Below, in pieces: positions 9,701-17,934 of a DNA stretch of 64,000 bases. The translations under genes were made by a program, and so were the position numbers. The stretch's first letter is position 1. Every line of letters begins with the position of its first letter. The notes under the pieces are model-generated. The model ran no database searches and was not told the origin of the DNA. It saw nothing but the letters and a program-made list of their open reading frames with translations. This DNA is from Conchocele bisecta. Its lineage: Eukaryota; Mollusca; Bivalvia; Lucinida; Thyasiridae. The DNA lies in the NCBI GenBank assembly GCA_029237695.1, contig CM055265.1, positions 120,667,078-120,731,077 of the forward strand, given 5' to 3'.

Positions 9701-12075
9701 TATGCTATTTTTAAACGGCGGCCATCTTGTATTAGCGATGACCTCCATTTTAACAAATCTGAAAAGGCTTCACACAGGGACCATAACTTTTAAGTTTGGC
9801 TACCATGGGCCAAGCAGTTCATGTGAAGAAGAATTTTGAAATCTCTAATAAAAGAATGACCTTTTGACACATTCGGCGGCCATCTTGGATGACATAACAA
9901 TCCGATTCTGACAAAAAATGTACCAGAGTGATCGCCTCATTGACACCTTCAATTTGATATATAAAATGACCATATTCGGTGAAAAATAAAATTTGACCTT
10001 TATTTGACCCCACGGGCCACGCCCATTTTTGACCCCGGGGTCACCATTTTAACAACTTTGAAAGAGCATTGTACATCGATCATTCCTACCAAGTTTCGTC
10101 AAAATCCGGCTAGCGGTTCATGAGAAGAAGATTTTTTAAGAATTTATGCTATTTTTAGATGGCGGCCATCTTGGATTAGCGATGACCTCCATTTTAACAA
10201 ATCTAAAAAGGCTTCACCCATGGACCATGACTTTTAAGTTTGGCTACCATGGGCCAAGCAGTTCATGTGAAGAAGAATTTTGAAATCTCTAATAAAAGAA
10301 TGACATTTTGACCTTTCGGCGGCCATCTTGGATGACATAACCATCCGATTTCGACAAAAAATGCACCAGAGTGATCGCCTCATTGATACCTTCAATTTGA
10401 TATATGACATGACCATATTCGGTCAAAAATAAATGACATGACTATATTCGGTCAAAAATAAAATTTGACCCCAATTTGACCCCACGGGCCACGCCCATTT
10501 TTGACCCCGGGGTCACCATTTTAACAACTTTGAAAGAGCATTGTACATCGATCATTCCTACCAAGTTTTGTCGAAATCCGGTTGGCGGTTCTTGAGAAGA
10601 AGATTGTTGAAGAATTTGTGCTATCTTTAGACGGCGGCCATCTTGGATTACGTAAAGACGTCATTTTAACAATTTGTAATCCCCCTACCTAAGGACCATG
10701 ACCATGAGTTTGGTGACTAGAGGCCCAATGGTTACCAAGGAGAAGACATTTGAAAATGTTCACGGACGACGGACGACGACGACGGACACATTGCAGTAAC
10801 AATAGCTCACATGAGCTTCGCTCAGGTGAGCTAAAAATATACTCCTAATTTGTTTGGCGGATATTTTCACCGCTAGCATGCAAAGAGTTAACTCAAAAAC
10901 AAATAGTGTCAATCCTGATCAGAATATGTGGTTGAGCCTGGTGCTGCTCAATCATTTTCTACAATGTTTCATAAAAATCTGTTTATCAGTTCGTGAGCAG
11001 ATGTCGTTTGAAGAACTTTATCTAATCTACTTGTGTATGGTGGCCATCTTGGATTTTGAGACAAATTCCACTTCAACAAATCGAAAGGAAATCCTCACCC
11101 ATAGATCATCATTGTAAAACGTTGTGAACATCAGCCCAGTAATTATGGAAGAGATGTTTGATTCAATGTCATAATACTAACACTACGGGAATATCTTTAT
11201 GCCTTCCAATAGGAGAGCATAGGTAAATCACAGGTTTAAGTAACAGACCGAGGTATATAAATACATTAAATATGCCTAAAAGCATCAATAAATGAAAACA
11301 AATAAGCTAAACAATTTGTTTACTCCCTCCAAATAGACTTATACCTTAAATATGCCTAAAAGCATCAATAAATGAAGAAAAAAAAGAAGTTATTAAACAT
11401 TTTTTTTTACTCCCTCCATATAGACTTATGCCAAGTCTATAATATGAAGGGAGAAAACAAATTTGTTAGCTTATTTTTTTCATTTATTGATGCTTTTAGG
11501 CATATTTAATGTATTTATAGACCTCGGTCCGTTACTTCAACCTGTGAGGTAAATATGTAAATAGCAATTTTTAGCTCATTTCAATGAGCCTTTGGCCCTG
11601 GGGTCCGTTTCACTAAACTTCGTAAGACTAAAATGTTCGTAAGTGCAAATTTAGGAACGGCTGGAAACTTCAATTGATGGATTTACATTTATTGAGCATA
11701 GGCTGCATATGCAGCCTATGCTCAATAAATGTAAATCCAATAATAGTTTACAAGAAAACATTGTTAATGTGAAATTTACAGAATATCATAATTTTGCACT
11801 TACAAACATTTTTAAAATTAGTCGTACGAAGTTTAGTGAACCCCTGGTGAGCTAAAAACCGGTATTCGATTATACTATTATCTTTATTTACTCCAATAGG
11901 AGGGCATATGCGAAAAAGTGGGGATTTGCTTACACCCTGTGCCTGATTAATTCCCAGGAATGACAGGTATATACCTAAAGCCCCAGGCATAAGTAGAACA
12001 CTGTGGCTTCCATCTCCCGTCATTTCAAAGTGAAGGCGGGCTCGATGTACCTCCATCTTGTGTGACAGCACGCCA
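635..12075 (-). CDS. BPHL: valacyclovir hydrolase-like (BPHL) gene, spliced, 3' end outside window
   Basis: This is an alpha/beta hydrolase of the biphenyl hydrolase-like / valacyclovir hydrolase family, serine hydrolases that in mammals cleave amino-acid ester prodrugs and homocysteine thiolactone. Five minus-strand exons join in a consistent reading frame: 12075-11975, 8925-8759, 5976-5823, 3160-3029 and 758-635. The order of motifs matches the family: VLLMPGALG (strand before the oxyanion hole), DPRGYGQS, the nucleophile elbow GWSDGG, VIWGANAY, a lid segment GEKYFRNQWSNWVDAYG, and LIIHGLKDALVP with the acid aspartate. The last segment with the catalytic histidine is not in the window, so the gene is 3' incomplete here. 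All junctions are GT/AG and no stop interrupts the joined frame, so I read it as a functional gene. A further 5' exon at 15041-14985 is probable. The recognition rests on remembered family motifs, not on an alignment. Confidence 0.88.
771..960 (+). repeat. MITE family A, left part (CTCCAGATAAGGTG terminus)
   Basis: It starts GAGCTCCAGATAAGGTG and continues with CACATTGATTATCAAAGTGGGA, GTGAAAATACGCATTGGTTTTC and TTGAGCTGAAAAAAGCAAACACTG. The same order of blocks recurs at 4600-4975, 16905-17275 (inverted) and 17935-18130. Only the left half is present. Its terminus lies 12 bases from the splice acceptor of the BPHL exon 635-758, so the branch point and upstream part of that acceptor are probably repeat-derived. 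Confidence 0.8.
961..1439. other. intronic DNA, no recognised feature
   Basis: AT-rich intron of the BPHL-like gene. I see no coding similarity and no strong repeat in it. Confidence 0.4.
1440..3011 (+). repeat. 28/23-bp tandem repeat array (about 60 units)
   Basis: The basic unit is 28 bp, CAATGTCAATATGCCCAGTT followed by TTGCTTTG. A 23-bp variant lacks CTTTG. From about 2650 on, the array changes to a mixture with units containing TGCATCAATATGCCCAGTTTT. Because 28 is not a multiple of 3 and the unit has no plus-strand stop, all three forward frames are open for hundreds of codons, cycling through peptides such as MSICPVLLC and QCQYAQFCFA. I regard these as chance reading frames. The array fills the BPHL intron between exons 3029-3160 and 635-758, and it stops 17 bases from the splice donor at 3028. 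Confidence 0.93.
3029..3160 (-). CDS. BPHL: BPHL-like exon, lid region
   Basis: The 132-base exon follows a CTTATTCTCACAG acceptor and ends AATG|GTTTGT. It encodes IRDINNWSEKMRSSFLALYG and then EKYFRNQWSNWVDAYGAYFK, which matches the lid segment after the VIWGANAY motif of the family. The phases agree with the exons on both sides (codon AGT split on entry, GGA split on exit). The donor is not a strong consensus, but it is the one that keeps frame with exon 635-758. Confidence 0.85.
3174..3358. repeat. MITE family B (AGACTC..ACCTGTGACAC palindrome)
   Basis: Near-palindromic element. The left arm reads GGAAGACTCGGACCTGTGAC, ACAAAAAAAATGCCC, ACCCACTTGGTCTCATAC; the right arm is the inverse and ends GGCACAGGTCAGAGTCTTCC. 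A second copy with an insert in the middle is at 12110-12516, and a half copy at 57530-57605. It begins 13-20 bases from the splice acceptor of exon 3029-3160. Confidence 0.85.
3410..3660. repeat. MITE family D (GTGGCTGTGACTGGAGAAATGGG termini)
   Basis: Inverted termini: TAGCTGTGATTGGAGAAATG with GGGTTTTGCGACCA on the left, and ATTTCTCCAGTCACAGCCAC on the right. The interior includes TGATCAGGAGCTA. A second copy of the same length is at 55421-55660 and a left terminus alone at 8948-8990. Confidence 0.8.
4004..4244. repeat. MITE family C (GTTTCACTAAACTTCGTA hairpin)
   Basis: About 240 bp with long inverted arms: GGCCGTTTCACTAAACTTCG / TAGTGAAACGGACCCC. The central palindrome is GAGCATAGGCTGCATATGCA with its mirror. 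Two more copies are at 11601-11845 and 13098-13342, giving a family of near-identical length and centre. Confidence 0.9.
4321..4500 (+). repeat. degraded SINE-like fragment
   Basis: It contains GGCGTGTCCTTGGGCAAGAC and later ATCGAGCAAGTGCCGTCGTTAAA. The first block resembles the conserved central domain of the better copy at 60780-61055 (TTGTGTCCTTGAGCAAGACA). There is no clear promoter box, so it is an old fragment at best. Confidence 0.45.
4600..4975 (+). repeat. MITE family A, full-length copy
   Basis: Bounded by GCTGTAGATAAGTGC on the left and AAAACTTATCTGGAGCTC on the right, about 375 bp. It carries the same internal blocks as 771-960. Its centre is an almost perfect palindrome, GAGCTGCAAAAAGCAAACAC / TGTTTGCTTTTTGCAGCTC at about 4778-4822. 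It lies in the BPHL intron. Confidence 0.8.
5280..5448. repeat. short TIR element (CAGGCCCGTAGCCAG)
   Basis: A 169-bp element with inverted termini CAGGCCCGTAGCCAG / CTGGCTACGGGCCTG. Inside is a 21-bp direct duplication, CCTCGAGGTCCACTTTTTTAG repeated twice at about 5333-5374, and C-rich runs. The same terminus occurs at about 58340 and, inverted, at about 59675-59690. Confidence 0.75.
5663..5737. repeat. hairpin, about 36-bp arms
   Basis: The arm AAAACATAGTTTGGCAGCAT continues TTTAGAATCATTTCCA and is mirrored almost perfectly (one mismatch) with a 2-base turn. A related hairpin with the same AACATGGTTTG..TTAGAATCATTTT order is at 59791-59893. MITE remnant is more likely than a small-RNA precursor. 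Confidence 0.8.
5823..5976 (-). CDS. BPHL: BPHL-like exon with the nucleophile serine
   Basis: The 154-base exon begins after CTTGTATTCCACAG and ends GAAA|GTGAGT, both good splice consensus. It encodes KLGLEKISIMGWSDGGISA, then MIAAARYPDIVKKLVIWGAN and AYITQKDIEFYE. GWSDGG is the nucleophile elbow (serine codon 5938-5940), and VIWGANAY is characteristic of BPHL proteins. It joins exon 8759-8925 in phase 0, giving MELVR-KLGLEK. Confidence 0.92.
6040..6190 (-). repeat. dispersed repeat fragment (related to 13373-14925)
   Basis: It contains GACCTTGACCTTAGGCAAGG, a GTGGGTCACAGAATGAAAG segment, ATGATGACAAATAAGCATAT, GAAGTTTCAAGCCAATCTGA and a short GGACAGAC run. The order matches the repeats at 13.7-14.4 kb (AATGAAAATATGGATGATGA, then GAAGTTTCAAGGTAATGGG), so it belongs to the same family but is much diverged. 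Confidence 0.55.
6191..8757. other. BPHL intron, mostly unassigned
   Basis: No coding exon is recognisable. A hairpin is present at about 6665-6725 (GGTCATTTCTGTTACAAAAT mirrored by TTTTGTAATGGAAATGATC). The blocks at 7126-7210 and 8325-8365 share GCGATGGCTC and CTCGAAAAAATG. The 7480-7640 stretch is rich in GGTTCAA/GTAACCC words without forming a tRNA. Otherwise I see nothing. Confidence 0.4.
8759..8925 (-). CDS. BPHL: BPHL-like exon with DPRGYGQS motif
   Basis: The 167-base exon follows CCATGTTGCAG and ends at the strong donor CGA|GTAAGT. It encodes STRTDFSPQLQHFNKSDFTL and IAIDPRGYGQSIPPHRDWPL, then EYLQRDAEDAMELVR. The DPRGYGxS motif and the RDAxDA helix are typical of the family. The entry codon GG|T joins exon 11975-12075 after MPGAL. 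Confidence 0.92.
8948..8990. repeat. MITE family D terminus
   Basis: TGTGGCTGCGACTGCAGAAA then TGGGGCTTATGGGTTTTGC matches the left terminus of the elements at 3410-3660 and 55421-55660. Only the terminus remains. It lies 22 bases from the acceptor of exon 8759-8925. Confidence 0.65.
9091..9159. repeat. perfect 31-bp hairpin with 7-base loop
   Basis: Left arm 9091-9121 begins AATATGTCTTGGAATTTCAT and is perfectly mirrored at 9129-9159; the loop is GCTGAAG. The next two outer bases also pair. It could be a MITE remnant or a hairpin-RNA precursor. The sequence alone cannot decide. Confidence 0.85.
9177..10837 (+). repeat. composite element with ~430-bp tandem units
   Basis: It starts with a hairpin AGGGCCATGATGGCCCT followed by CGCTCACCTGA, and ends with AGCTCACATGAGCTTCGCTC and AGGTGAGCTAAAA. 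Between are about three tandem units of roughly 430 bp. Each contains GGCGGCCATCTTGGAT, GACCCCACGGGCCACGCCCA, TTTTTGACCCCGGGGTCACC and GATCATTCCTACCAAGTTT. Related ends lie at 48110-48256 (3' end only) and 49309-49745 (short version). No protein is encoded, so it is a non-autonomous repeat. Confidence 0.85.
11228..11553. repeat. long inverted-repeat element
   Basis: The left arm CACAGGTTTAAGTAACAGAC, CGAGGTATATAAATACATTA, AATATGCCTAAAAGCATCAA is mirrored on the right by TTGATGCTTTTAGGCATATT, GACCTCGGTCCGTTACTTCA and ACCTGTGAG. Part of the left arm (TTAAATATGCCTAAAAGCAT..) is duplicated at 11345. It is a hairpin MITE in a BPHL intron. Confidence 0.8.
11601..11845. repeat. MITE family C, second copy
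   Basis: GGGTCCGTTTCACTAAACTT at the left, the central palindrome CATAGGCTGCATATGCAGCC, and GTTTAGTGAACCCC at the right. Length and order are the same as 4004-4244. Confidence 0.9.
11975..12075 (-). CDS. BPHL: BPHL-like exon, N-terminal strand
   Basis: The 101-base exon follows CTTACTATTACAG and ends TTAG|GTATAT. It encodes GVLSHKMEVHRARLHFEMTG and DGSHSVLLMPGAL. The TGDG..VLLMPGALG motif matches the first strands of BPHL proteins before the oxyanion-hole region. It enters with one base of a split codon, which agrees with the candidate upstream exon 14985-15041. Confidence 0.88.
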
Positions 12076-12109
12076 CTGTAATAGTAAGAGTGCCGCTACA
12101 GTCCCGAGA

Positions 12110-12516
12110 CACAGGTGGAAGACTCGTACCTGTGACACAAAAAAATGCCCATTAACAAAAATCCATTACCCCGCCCACTTGGTCTCATACAGTACTATCT
12201 TCTATCCATATCTCCAGTTAAGGTGCGTAATTTGATAAATTTGGGGGTAAATTTTGTTATTTCTTCACCAAAAATGGCAAGTTGGGAGTGCTTTAGAATC
12301 GTCTCATTGAGACGATTCTAAAGCACTCACACGTTGCCATGTTTGATGGAGAAATAAGAATTTTACCCCAAAAGTACGAACCTTAACTGGAGCCCTGCTA
12401 TCTATAATAAAATATAGTACCGTATGTCAAACAGTGTATGAGACCAAGTGGGTTGGGTAATGGATTTTTTGTAATGGGCATTTATTTGTGTCACAGTTCC
12501 GAGTCTTTCACCTGTG
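12110..12516. repeat. MITE family B with a nested hairpin element
   Basis: The outer arms CACAGGTGGAAGACTCGTAC, CTGTGACACAAAAAAATGCC and CCACTTGGTCTCATACAGTA are mirrored at 12430-12516. Inserted between them (about 12205-12400) is another palindromic element with termini CTCCAGTTAAGGTGCG / CCTTAACTGGAGC and a central hairpin AGTGCTTTAGAATCGTCTCA with its mirror TGAGACGATTCTAAAGCACT. Relatives of that centre are at about 36250 and 31510. The outer element begins 34 bases from the acceptor of exon 11975-12075. Confidence 0.85.
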
Positions 12517-13097
12517 AGAACAAGGCTATGCCAAGCTTCTTATGAAATCACATGAATTATGAATTAACAAGTTTAATAAATATCATAGTAAATTGACATA
12601 TAAATTATATTGCATAAGCATAGCACCATACATTGATGCTGTACTGATCACCTGATGTGAGAAATATGGTGATGCCAAGTTTCTAATGAAATTAGACAAG
12701 TTTAAATAGACATAAATGTTAGATTTTAGGCCCATCACCATACATTGAAGTTGTACTGATCTCATAATGTGTTTTTCTGTATTGGTCGCATTAACCTATT
12801 TATTGCACATACATTTATACAATGAGAGACTATATATAGAACTATCAGACTAATTTTCTCCGTCACCTGTCACATGTACGTTTGCATAAAAATGAGAGAA
12901 AAAAGGGTGTGTGTTGGTGGGGGAAGGGGGGGGGGGTGCGTACAGATTCCAGTAAGGATGAAACCCATCATTAACCCTTTCAACACCACATTTTCTGATG
13001 ATTGGATTGGTTGAAAAATTAACATATCAAAATCCATTCCAGTTATTCCAGTTAGTTGGGGGTGAAAGAGTTAAATTGCTCTTTGCATGCTCCCTAC
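12517..13097. other. unassigned
   Basis: Two short similar blocks (TTTCTAATGAAATTAGACAA near 12670 and TTCTTATGAAATCACATGAA near 12540, each followed by AAGTTTAAATA- or AAGTTTAATA-like sequence and CACCATACATTGA) suggest a diverged ~120-bp duplication. No gene is seen. Confidence 0.35.
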
Positions 13098-13342
13098 CAG
13101 GAGCCCGTTTCACTAAACTTCCTAGGCCTAAAATGTTCGTAAGTGCAAAATTATGATAGTCTGTAAATTTCACATTAACAATGTTTTCTTGTAAATAATT
13201 GTTGCATTTACATTTATTGAGCATAGGCTGCATATGCAGCATATGCTCAATAAATGTAAATACATCAATTCAAATTGCAGACGATTCTAAATGTGCGCTT
13301 ACGAACATTTTAGTCGTAAGAAGTTTAGTGAAACAGCCCCCA
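13098..13342. repeat. MITE family C, third copy (opposite orientation)
   Basis: It starts GAGCCCGTTTCACTAAACTT and ends AAGTTTAGTGAAACAGC. The central palindrome around GCTGCATATGCAGC is retained and the internal blocks are in inverted order relative to 4004-4244. Confidence 0.88.
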
Positions 13343-13372
13343 GCCACCTGCTTTTACCATAGCATAATATAA

Positions 13373-14925
13373 AACAAGAAACGAGGCAAAGCCACGTAGG
13401 CCTGGTTTTTTCCAAGCATAGACACTTGGATAACATAATTATACCCACTTTTTGTAGACTAGATGGCCGTGGCCTGCATGTCGCGCCTTGGGGCGAAGCA
13501 TAGACACTAAAAAAATAGATATAGTAGATGGAAAAACTTTAACGAAAAAACTTTAACCGGACACACGGACGTACGGACGGACGGACGTATGCCAAAATGC
13601 CGACGATATCGCGCTTTCCGCAAGCGGGTGCGACAATGATGATAAACACCCATGTGAAGTATCAAGGTAATGGGTGAAGCAGGTGCAGAGATATAGTACA
13701 CGAAAACACTTTAACAAAAAAATTCAAAGTAATTTGACCTTGACATTGGGCACAGGGGCCGCACGGTTGGGGGTTAGAATGAAAATATGGATGATGATAA
13801 ACACCCATGTGAAGTTTCAAGGTAATGGGTGAAGCAGTTGCAGAGATATAGTATAACAAAAAAGTTTTAACCAAAATATTTAACCAGACGTACGTTAAAA
13901 AGTTAACGTTGAAAATGGCTAAGTCAATTACGTAGAACTAATAAGTGAAGGTAAAACAAGAAACGAGGCAAAGCCACGAATGCCAGGTTTTTTCCAAGCA
14001 TGGACACTTGGATAACATAATTATACCCACTTTTTGTAGACTAGATGGCCATGGCCTGCATGTCGCGCCTTGGGGCGAGGCATGGACACTAAAAAAATAG
14101 ATATAGTAGATGGAAAAACTTTAATGAAAAAACTTTAACCGGACACACGGACGTACGGACGGACGGACGCCAAAATGCCGACGATATCGCGCTTTCCGCA
14201 AGCGGGTGCGACAATGATGATAAACACCCATGTGAAGTATCCAGGTAATGGGTGAAGCAGTTGCAGAGACATAGTACACGAAAAAACTTTAACAAATAAA
14301 TTCAAAGTAATTTGACCTTGACATTGCACACAGGGGCTGCACGGTTGGGGGTTAGAGTGAAAATATGGACGATGATAAACACCCATGTGAAGTTTCAAGG
14401 TAATGGGCGAAGCAGTTGCAGAGATATAGTATAACAAAAAAGTTTTATTTTCCAACAAAATTAACCAGACGTACGTTAAAAAGTTAACGTTGAAAATGGC
14501 TAAGTCAATTACGTAGAAATAATAGGTGAAGGTAAAATAAATGGTCACATGTTGGATAGTTGTATGTGGTAGGCACCCCTTGGTTATGAAGTTGTGAAAG
14601 TTTGGTGGTCCTAGGTGGTACAGTACCAAAGAAATGGACTTAAACACGAAATCTTAACATTGTAAATGCAAAAACTTAACATTGAAAATGGCTAAGTCGA
14701 CTGCGTGGAAAAAATGGGTCAAGTTAAAAAAAAAGTAACATGTTGGATAGTGATATGTGGTGGGCACCCCTTGATTATGAAGCTGTGAAAGTTTGGTGGT
14801 CCTAGGTGGTACAGTAACAAAGAAATGGACTCAAACACGAAAACTTAACATTGATTGTGGACGCCACCCGCCGCCCCCGCTTTCGCCAATCCAATAGCCT
14901 GGATTTTTTTCCAAAAAACCTGGCT
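13373..14925 (+). repeat. composite repeat: two ~580-bp direct copies plus ~195-bp copies
   Basis: AAACAAGAAACGAGGCAAAG begins two direct copies (13373 and 13952) that share the same long stretch, including a GGACGGACGGACG run and the motif CGCTTTCCGCAAGCGGGTGC. Each contains internal repeats of CACCCATGTGAAGTATC. From 14540 to 14860 two shorter copies of ACATGTTGGATAG, GGCACCCCTT and GGTGGTCCTAGGTGGTACAG follow. The outer motif CCTGGTTTTTTCC near the left and AAAAAACCTGGC near the right are inverted. No protein is encoded. Confidence 0.85.
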
Positions 14926-14984
14926 AAAAATTAAATCAGTGAACTATAACTAATACGGTACGTATAAGGTAAGCTGGGCCATAC

Positions 14985-15041
14985 CTTTTTCTCTGTTCAT
15001 CCAGAAAACGGGACTTGGCATGCAGGATCAATGAGACAAAC
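14985..15041 (-). CDS. BPHL: probable 5' exon of the BPHL-like gene
   Basis: A 57-base stretch lies between a good acceptor (CTTTTGTTGCAG) and a donor (AAAAAG|GTATGG). The one open frame reads FVSLILHAKSRFLDEQRK. Its entry and exit phases fit a split AGT codon at the start of exon 11975-12075, which is the main support. The N-terminal segment of this family is poorly conserved, so homology cannot confirm it. The upstream start codon is not found. A family A MITE end (ACTCCAGATAAGC, about 15066) sits 25 bases from the acceptor. Confidence 0.5.
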
Positions 15042-15289
15042 CTGCAACAAAAGAAATATGAACAATTAACAGCACTCCAGATAAGCTTTGTGTCTAACGA
15101 GTATTGTACCCCCGGATTTCAAACTAGATTGGTCAGTAAGCGAGGCTTACGGAATACCCCCCCCCCCCGTGGGCCCAGGTACCCCTAAAATATGTAAAAA
15201 TTTCCAAGTGTGTGAGCTTGTGACCCCACCTTGGGATTAGCGCGAGCGGCATGAACGTGAATTTGTCACAGGGTGGTACAGGTCCATTG

Positions 15290-16760
15290 GAGCAATGAGT
15301 GTGTGAAATGTGAAGCAGATCCGAGCAAGGAAATAGAAGTTATAACCAATTTCTCTGATGTTAAGTTTTGTAAAGAGACTACCGTATAACCTTGAATTAA
15401 CGCCCCCGGAGGCGTTACATTTTACAAAAGGGGGGGGGGCGTTTATTAGCCAGTAAAAAAAACAAAAAAACAAGGACCGCCAATTTCAAACACAAATAAG
15501 GATATAAGGATTATTTGTGTTTGAAATTGGCGGTCATTGGTAAAAAAAATTTTTTTATTTTTTTATTTTATTTGTGGGGGGGGGGGGGGGGGGGGTGGTT
15601 ATTAGGAGGGGGCGTTTGTCACAGCATATGAAATATTAAGAATTTTCAATGAAAGAAATAGAAGTTATAACATATTTCTCTGATGTTAAGTTTTGTAAAG
15701 AGACTAAGTATGTGAACTTGACCTTGGGATCAGCGGGGGTTGGACAGTCGTAGATTTGTCACAGCATGATAGTACAACCTTAGAGGAATGCACAAGTGAA
15801 ATAATAAGAATTTTCAATGAAGGAAATAGAAGTTATAACTTATTTCTCTGATGTTAAGTTTTGTAAAGAGACTAAGTATTTGACCTTGACATTGGGATCA
15901 GCGGGGATTGGACGGTCATGGATTTGGCTTGGCACAGCATGCATGCATGGTATTAGAGCCTTACAGGAATGCATGTGTGAAATATTAAGAATTTTAGATG
16001 AAGGAAATAGAAGTTAGAACAATATTTCTCTGATGTTAAGTTTTGTAAAGAGACTAAGTATTTGACCTTGACCTTGGGATCAGCGGGGGCTGGACAGTCG
16101 TGGATTTGGCACAGCATGGTAGTAGAGCCTAACAGGAATGCATGTGTGAAATATTAAGCATTTTAGATGAAGGAAATAGAATGTTAGAACAATATTTCTC
16201 TGATGTTAAGTTTTGTAAAGAGACTAATTATTTGACCTTGACCTTGGTATCAGCGGGGGTTGGATGGTCGTGTATTTGGCACAGCATGGTAGTAGAGCCT
16301 TACAGGAATGCATGTGTGAAATATTAAGCATTTTAGATGAAGGAAATAGAAGTTATAACAATATTTCTCTGATGTTAAGTTTTGTAAAGAGACTAAGTAT
16401 TTGACCTTGACCTTGGGATCTGCGGGGGTTGGACGGTCGTTGATTTGGCACAGCATGGTAGTAGAGCCTTACAGGAATGCATGTGTGAAATATTAAGCAT
16501 TTTAGATGAAGGAAATAGAAGTTATAACAATATTTCTCTGATGTTAAGTTTACGGACTAAGTATTTGACCTTGACCTTGGGATCTGCGGGGGTTGGACGG
16601 TCGTGGATTTGGCACGGTTTGAAATACAAGCATGTTTGATAAGCATTTTAGATGAAGGAAATAGAAGTTATAACAATATTTCTCTGATGTTAAGTTTACG
16701 GAAGCACGGACGGACACACGGACGGACAACCTGACTCCAGTATACCCCCCCAGAACTCGT
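15290..16760 (+). repeat. ~169-bp tandem repeat array, 8 units
   Basis: Unit landmarks TTCTCTGATGTTAAGTTTTG occur at about 15352, 15677, 15845, 16027, 16197, 16366, 16535 and 16681. The spacing is mainly 168-170. Other landmarks are TTGACCTTGACCTTGGGATC and GGCACAGCATGGTAGTAGAG. The double spacing between the first two units is explained by an inserted palindromic element at about 15382-15620 (GACCGCCAATTTCAAACACA and its mirror, with long G runs). The array ends with GGACGGACACACGGACGGAC and GTATACCCCCCCAG..CGGGGGGTATA. Open frames across it are chance. Confidence 0.92.
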
Positions 16761-16904
16761 TGCGGGGGGTATAATTAAATGACTATTATATTTTTACAAA
16801 TAGATTAATGATTTTCTTCATTATTTAATAGGGAACAAATGATCAAAACGAGTTTAAACGTTCACTAATTTGAGTGTATTATTACTTATTCACTTATTCA
16901 TACT

Positions 16905-17275
16905 GTAGTACAGTTGAAAATTTACTTTATTACACAGCATGATTTTCAGTACTCAATTTGAAAATAAATGCATATTCAGGGATTCCGCTGGGGAAAATAA
17001 AAAAATCACCACTTCAAAAAAAAGAAAGAAGGAATAACCAATAGGATAAAAATAAACAATTGGCGAAAAATTACAATTATATTTTATCGAAAATTGTAAT
17101 TTTTTATCGCCAATTGTTTATTTTTATCGCCAATTGCGAAAGTGGCGATCGCCAGCGGAATCCCTGCATATTTTCACATTGCTGTGAGTATTTTGTACTT
17201 CCACTTTTGATAATCAATGCGTATTCTGCTAAAATAAGTGCGTAAAATATGCCAATATGCACCTTATCTGGAGAA
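16905..17275 (-). repeat. MITE family A, inverted copy with inner hairpin
   Basis: It runs opposite to 4600-4975: GAAAATTTAC at the left, and CACTTTTGATAATCAATGCG and ATGCACCTTATCTGGAG at the right. Inserted in it is a hairpin at 17046-17128 (AAAAATAAACAATTGGCGA and its mirror TCGCCAATTGTTTATTTTT). Confidence 0.75.
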
Positions 17276-17934
17276 AAATTAATCCTTTTTATGCTGAAGA
17301 TACACCAACTTAAATATTTTTCTTTTTTTTGTCCATCAGTAGTATCTGTTGTGACCACTCATTTGAACCGCCTCATTGAGTGGTAACAACATATACTTTC
17401 ATTGTTGAGAAATAAAGAAAATATAACCAATTATATTAATTAAAGGTACATGCCCACTCAGTAGGCACAACATATTCTTTATAGGAACTAAATAAGTGTA
17501 TAATGGTGTCACTATTCCACCAGTTCTAAAAACTACGAGTGCCCGCTATACAGATATAATCGTTTAGTACAAATTTAATATTTATTTTACCGGTACTAAT
17601 AGTGACTCACGGTGGTATCCGGCTATTTTCATATGCAAATGAGGCATAATACTTTAAAATTGTTTATACTAATTAAACGTGTCACTTGAAAAAATATCTT
17701 AGACAGATTATAAAGTATGATCATTGCACATCAAAAAATAAATACCGAGAATAAATAGTAATGTCCGTTAAAATTTTAAGGAAACACGGTAATCGCCCCT
17801 GATATCAGTGTTCAAATTTACGTCTGGGCATTTACTTTTAAAAGACACAAATGTGTTTTTTTTAAATAATTATATATCTCATTTGTTCACTGATGAATTT
17901 GTACAGCCATCACACAAAACATGTAGTGGTATCA
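17276..17934. other. unassigned
   Basis: A small inverted motif, GACCACTCATTTGAA..CATTGAGTGGT, is at about 17352-17385. Part of it recurs at 49677. Nothing else is recognised. Confidence 0.35.

Noticed and set aside
9177..10837. Helitron identity based on the terminal hairpin followed by CTAA
   Set aside because: The spacing between hairpin and CTAA is wrong, no TC start was seen and no Rep/helicase is present; left as an unclassified repeat.
13507..14647. Minus-strand frames in the 13.4-14.9 kb repeat
   Set aside because: The same peptides recur in both direct copies and consist of repeat words without a known domain.
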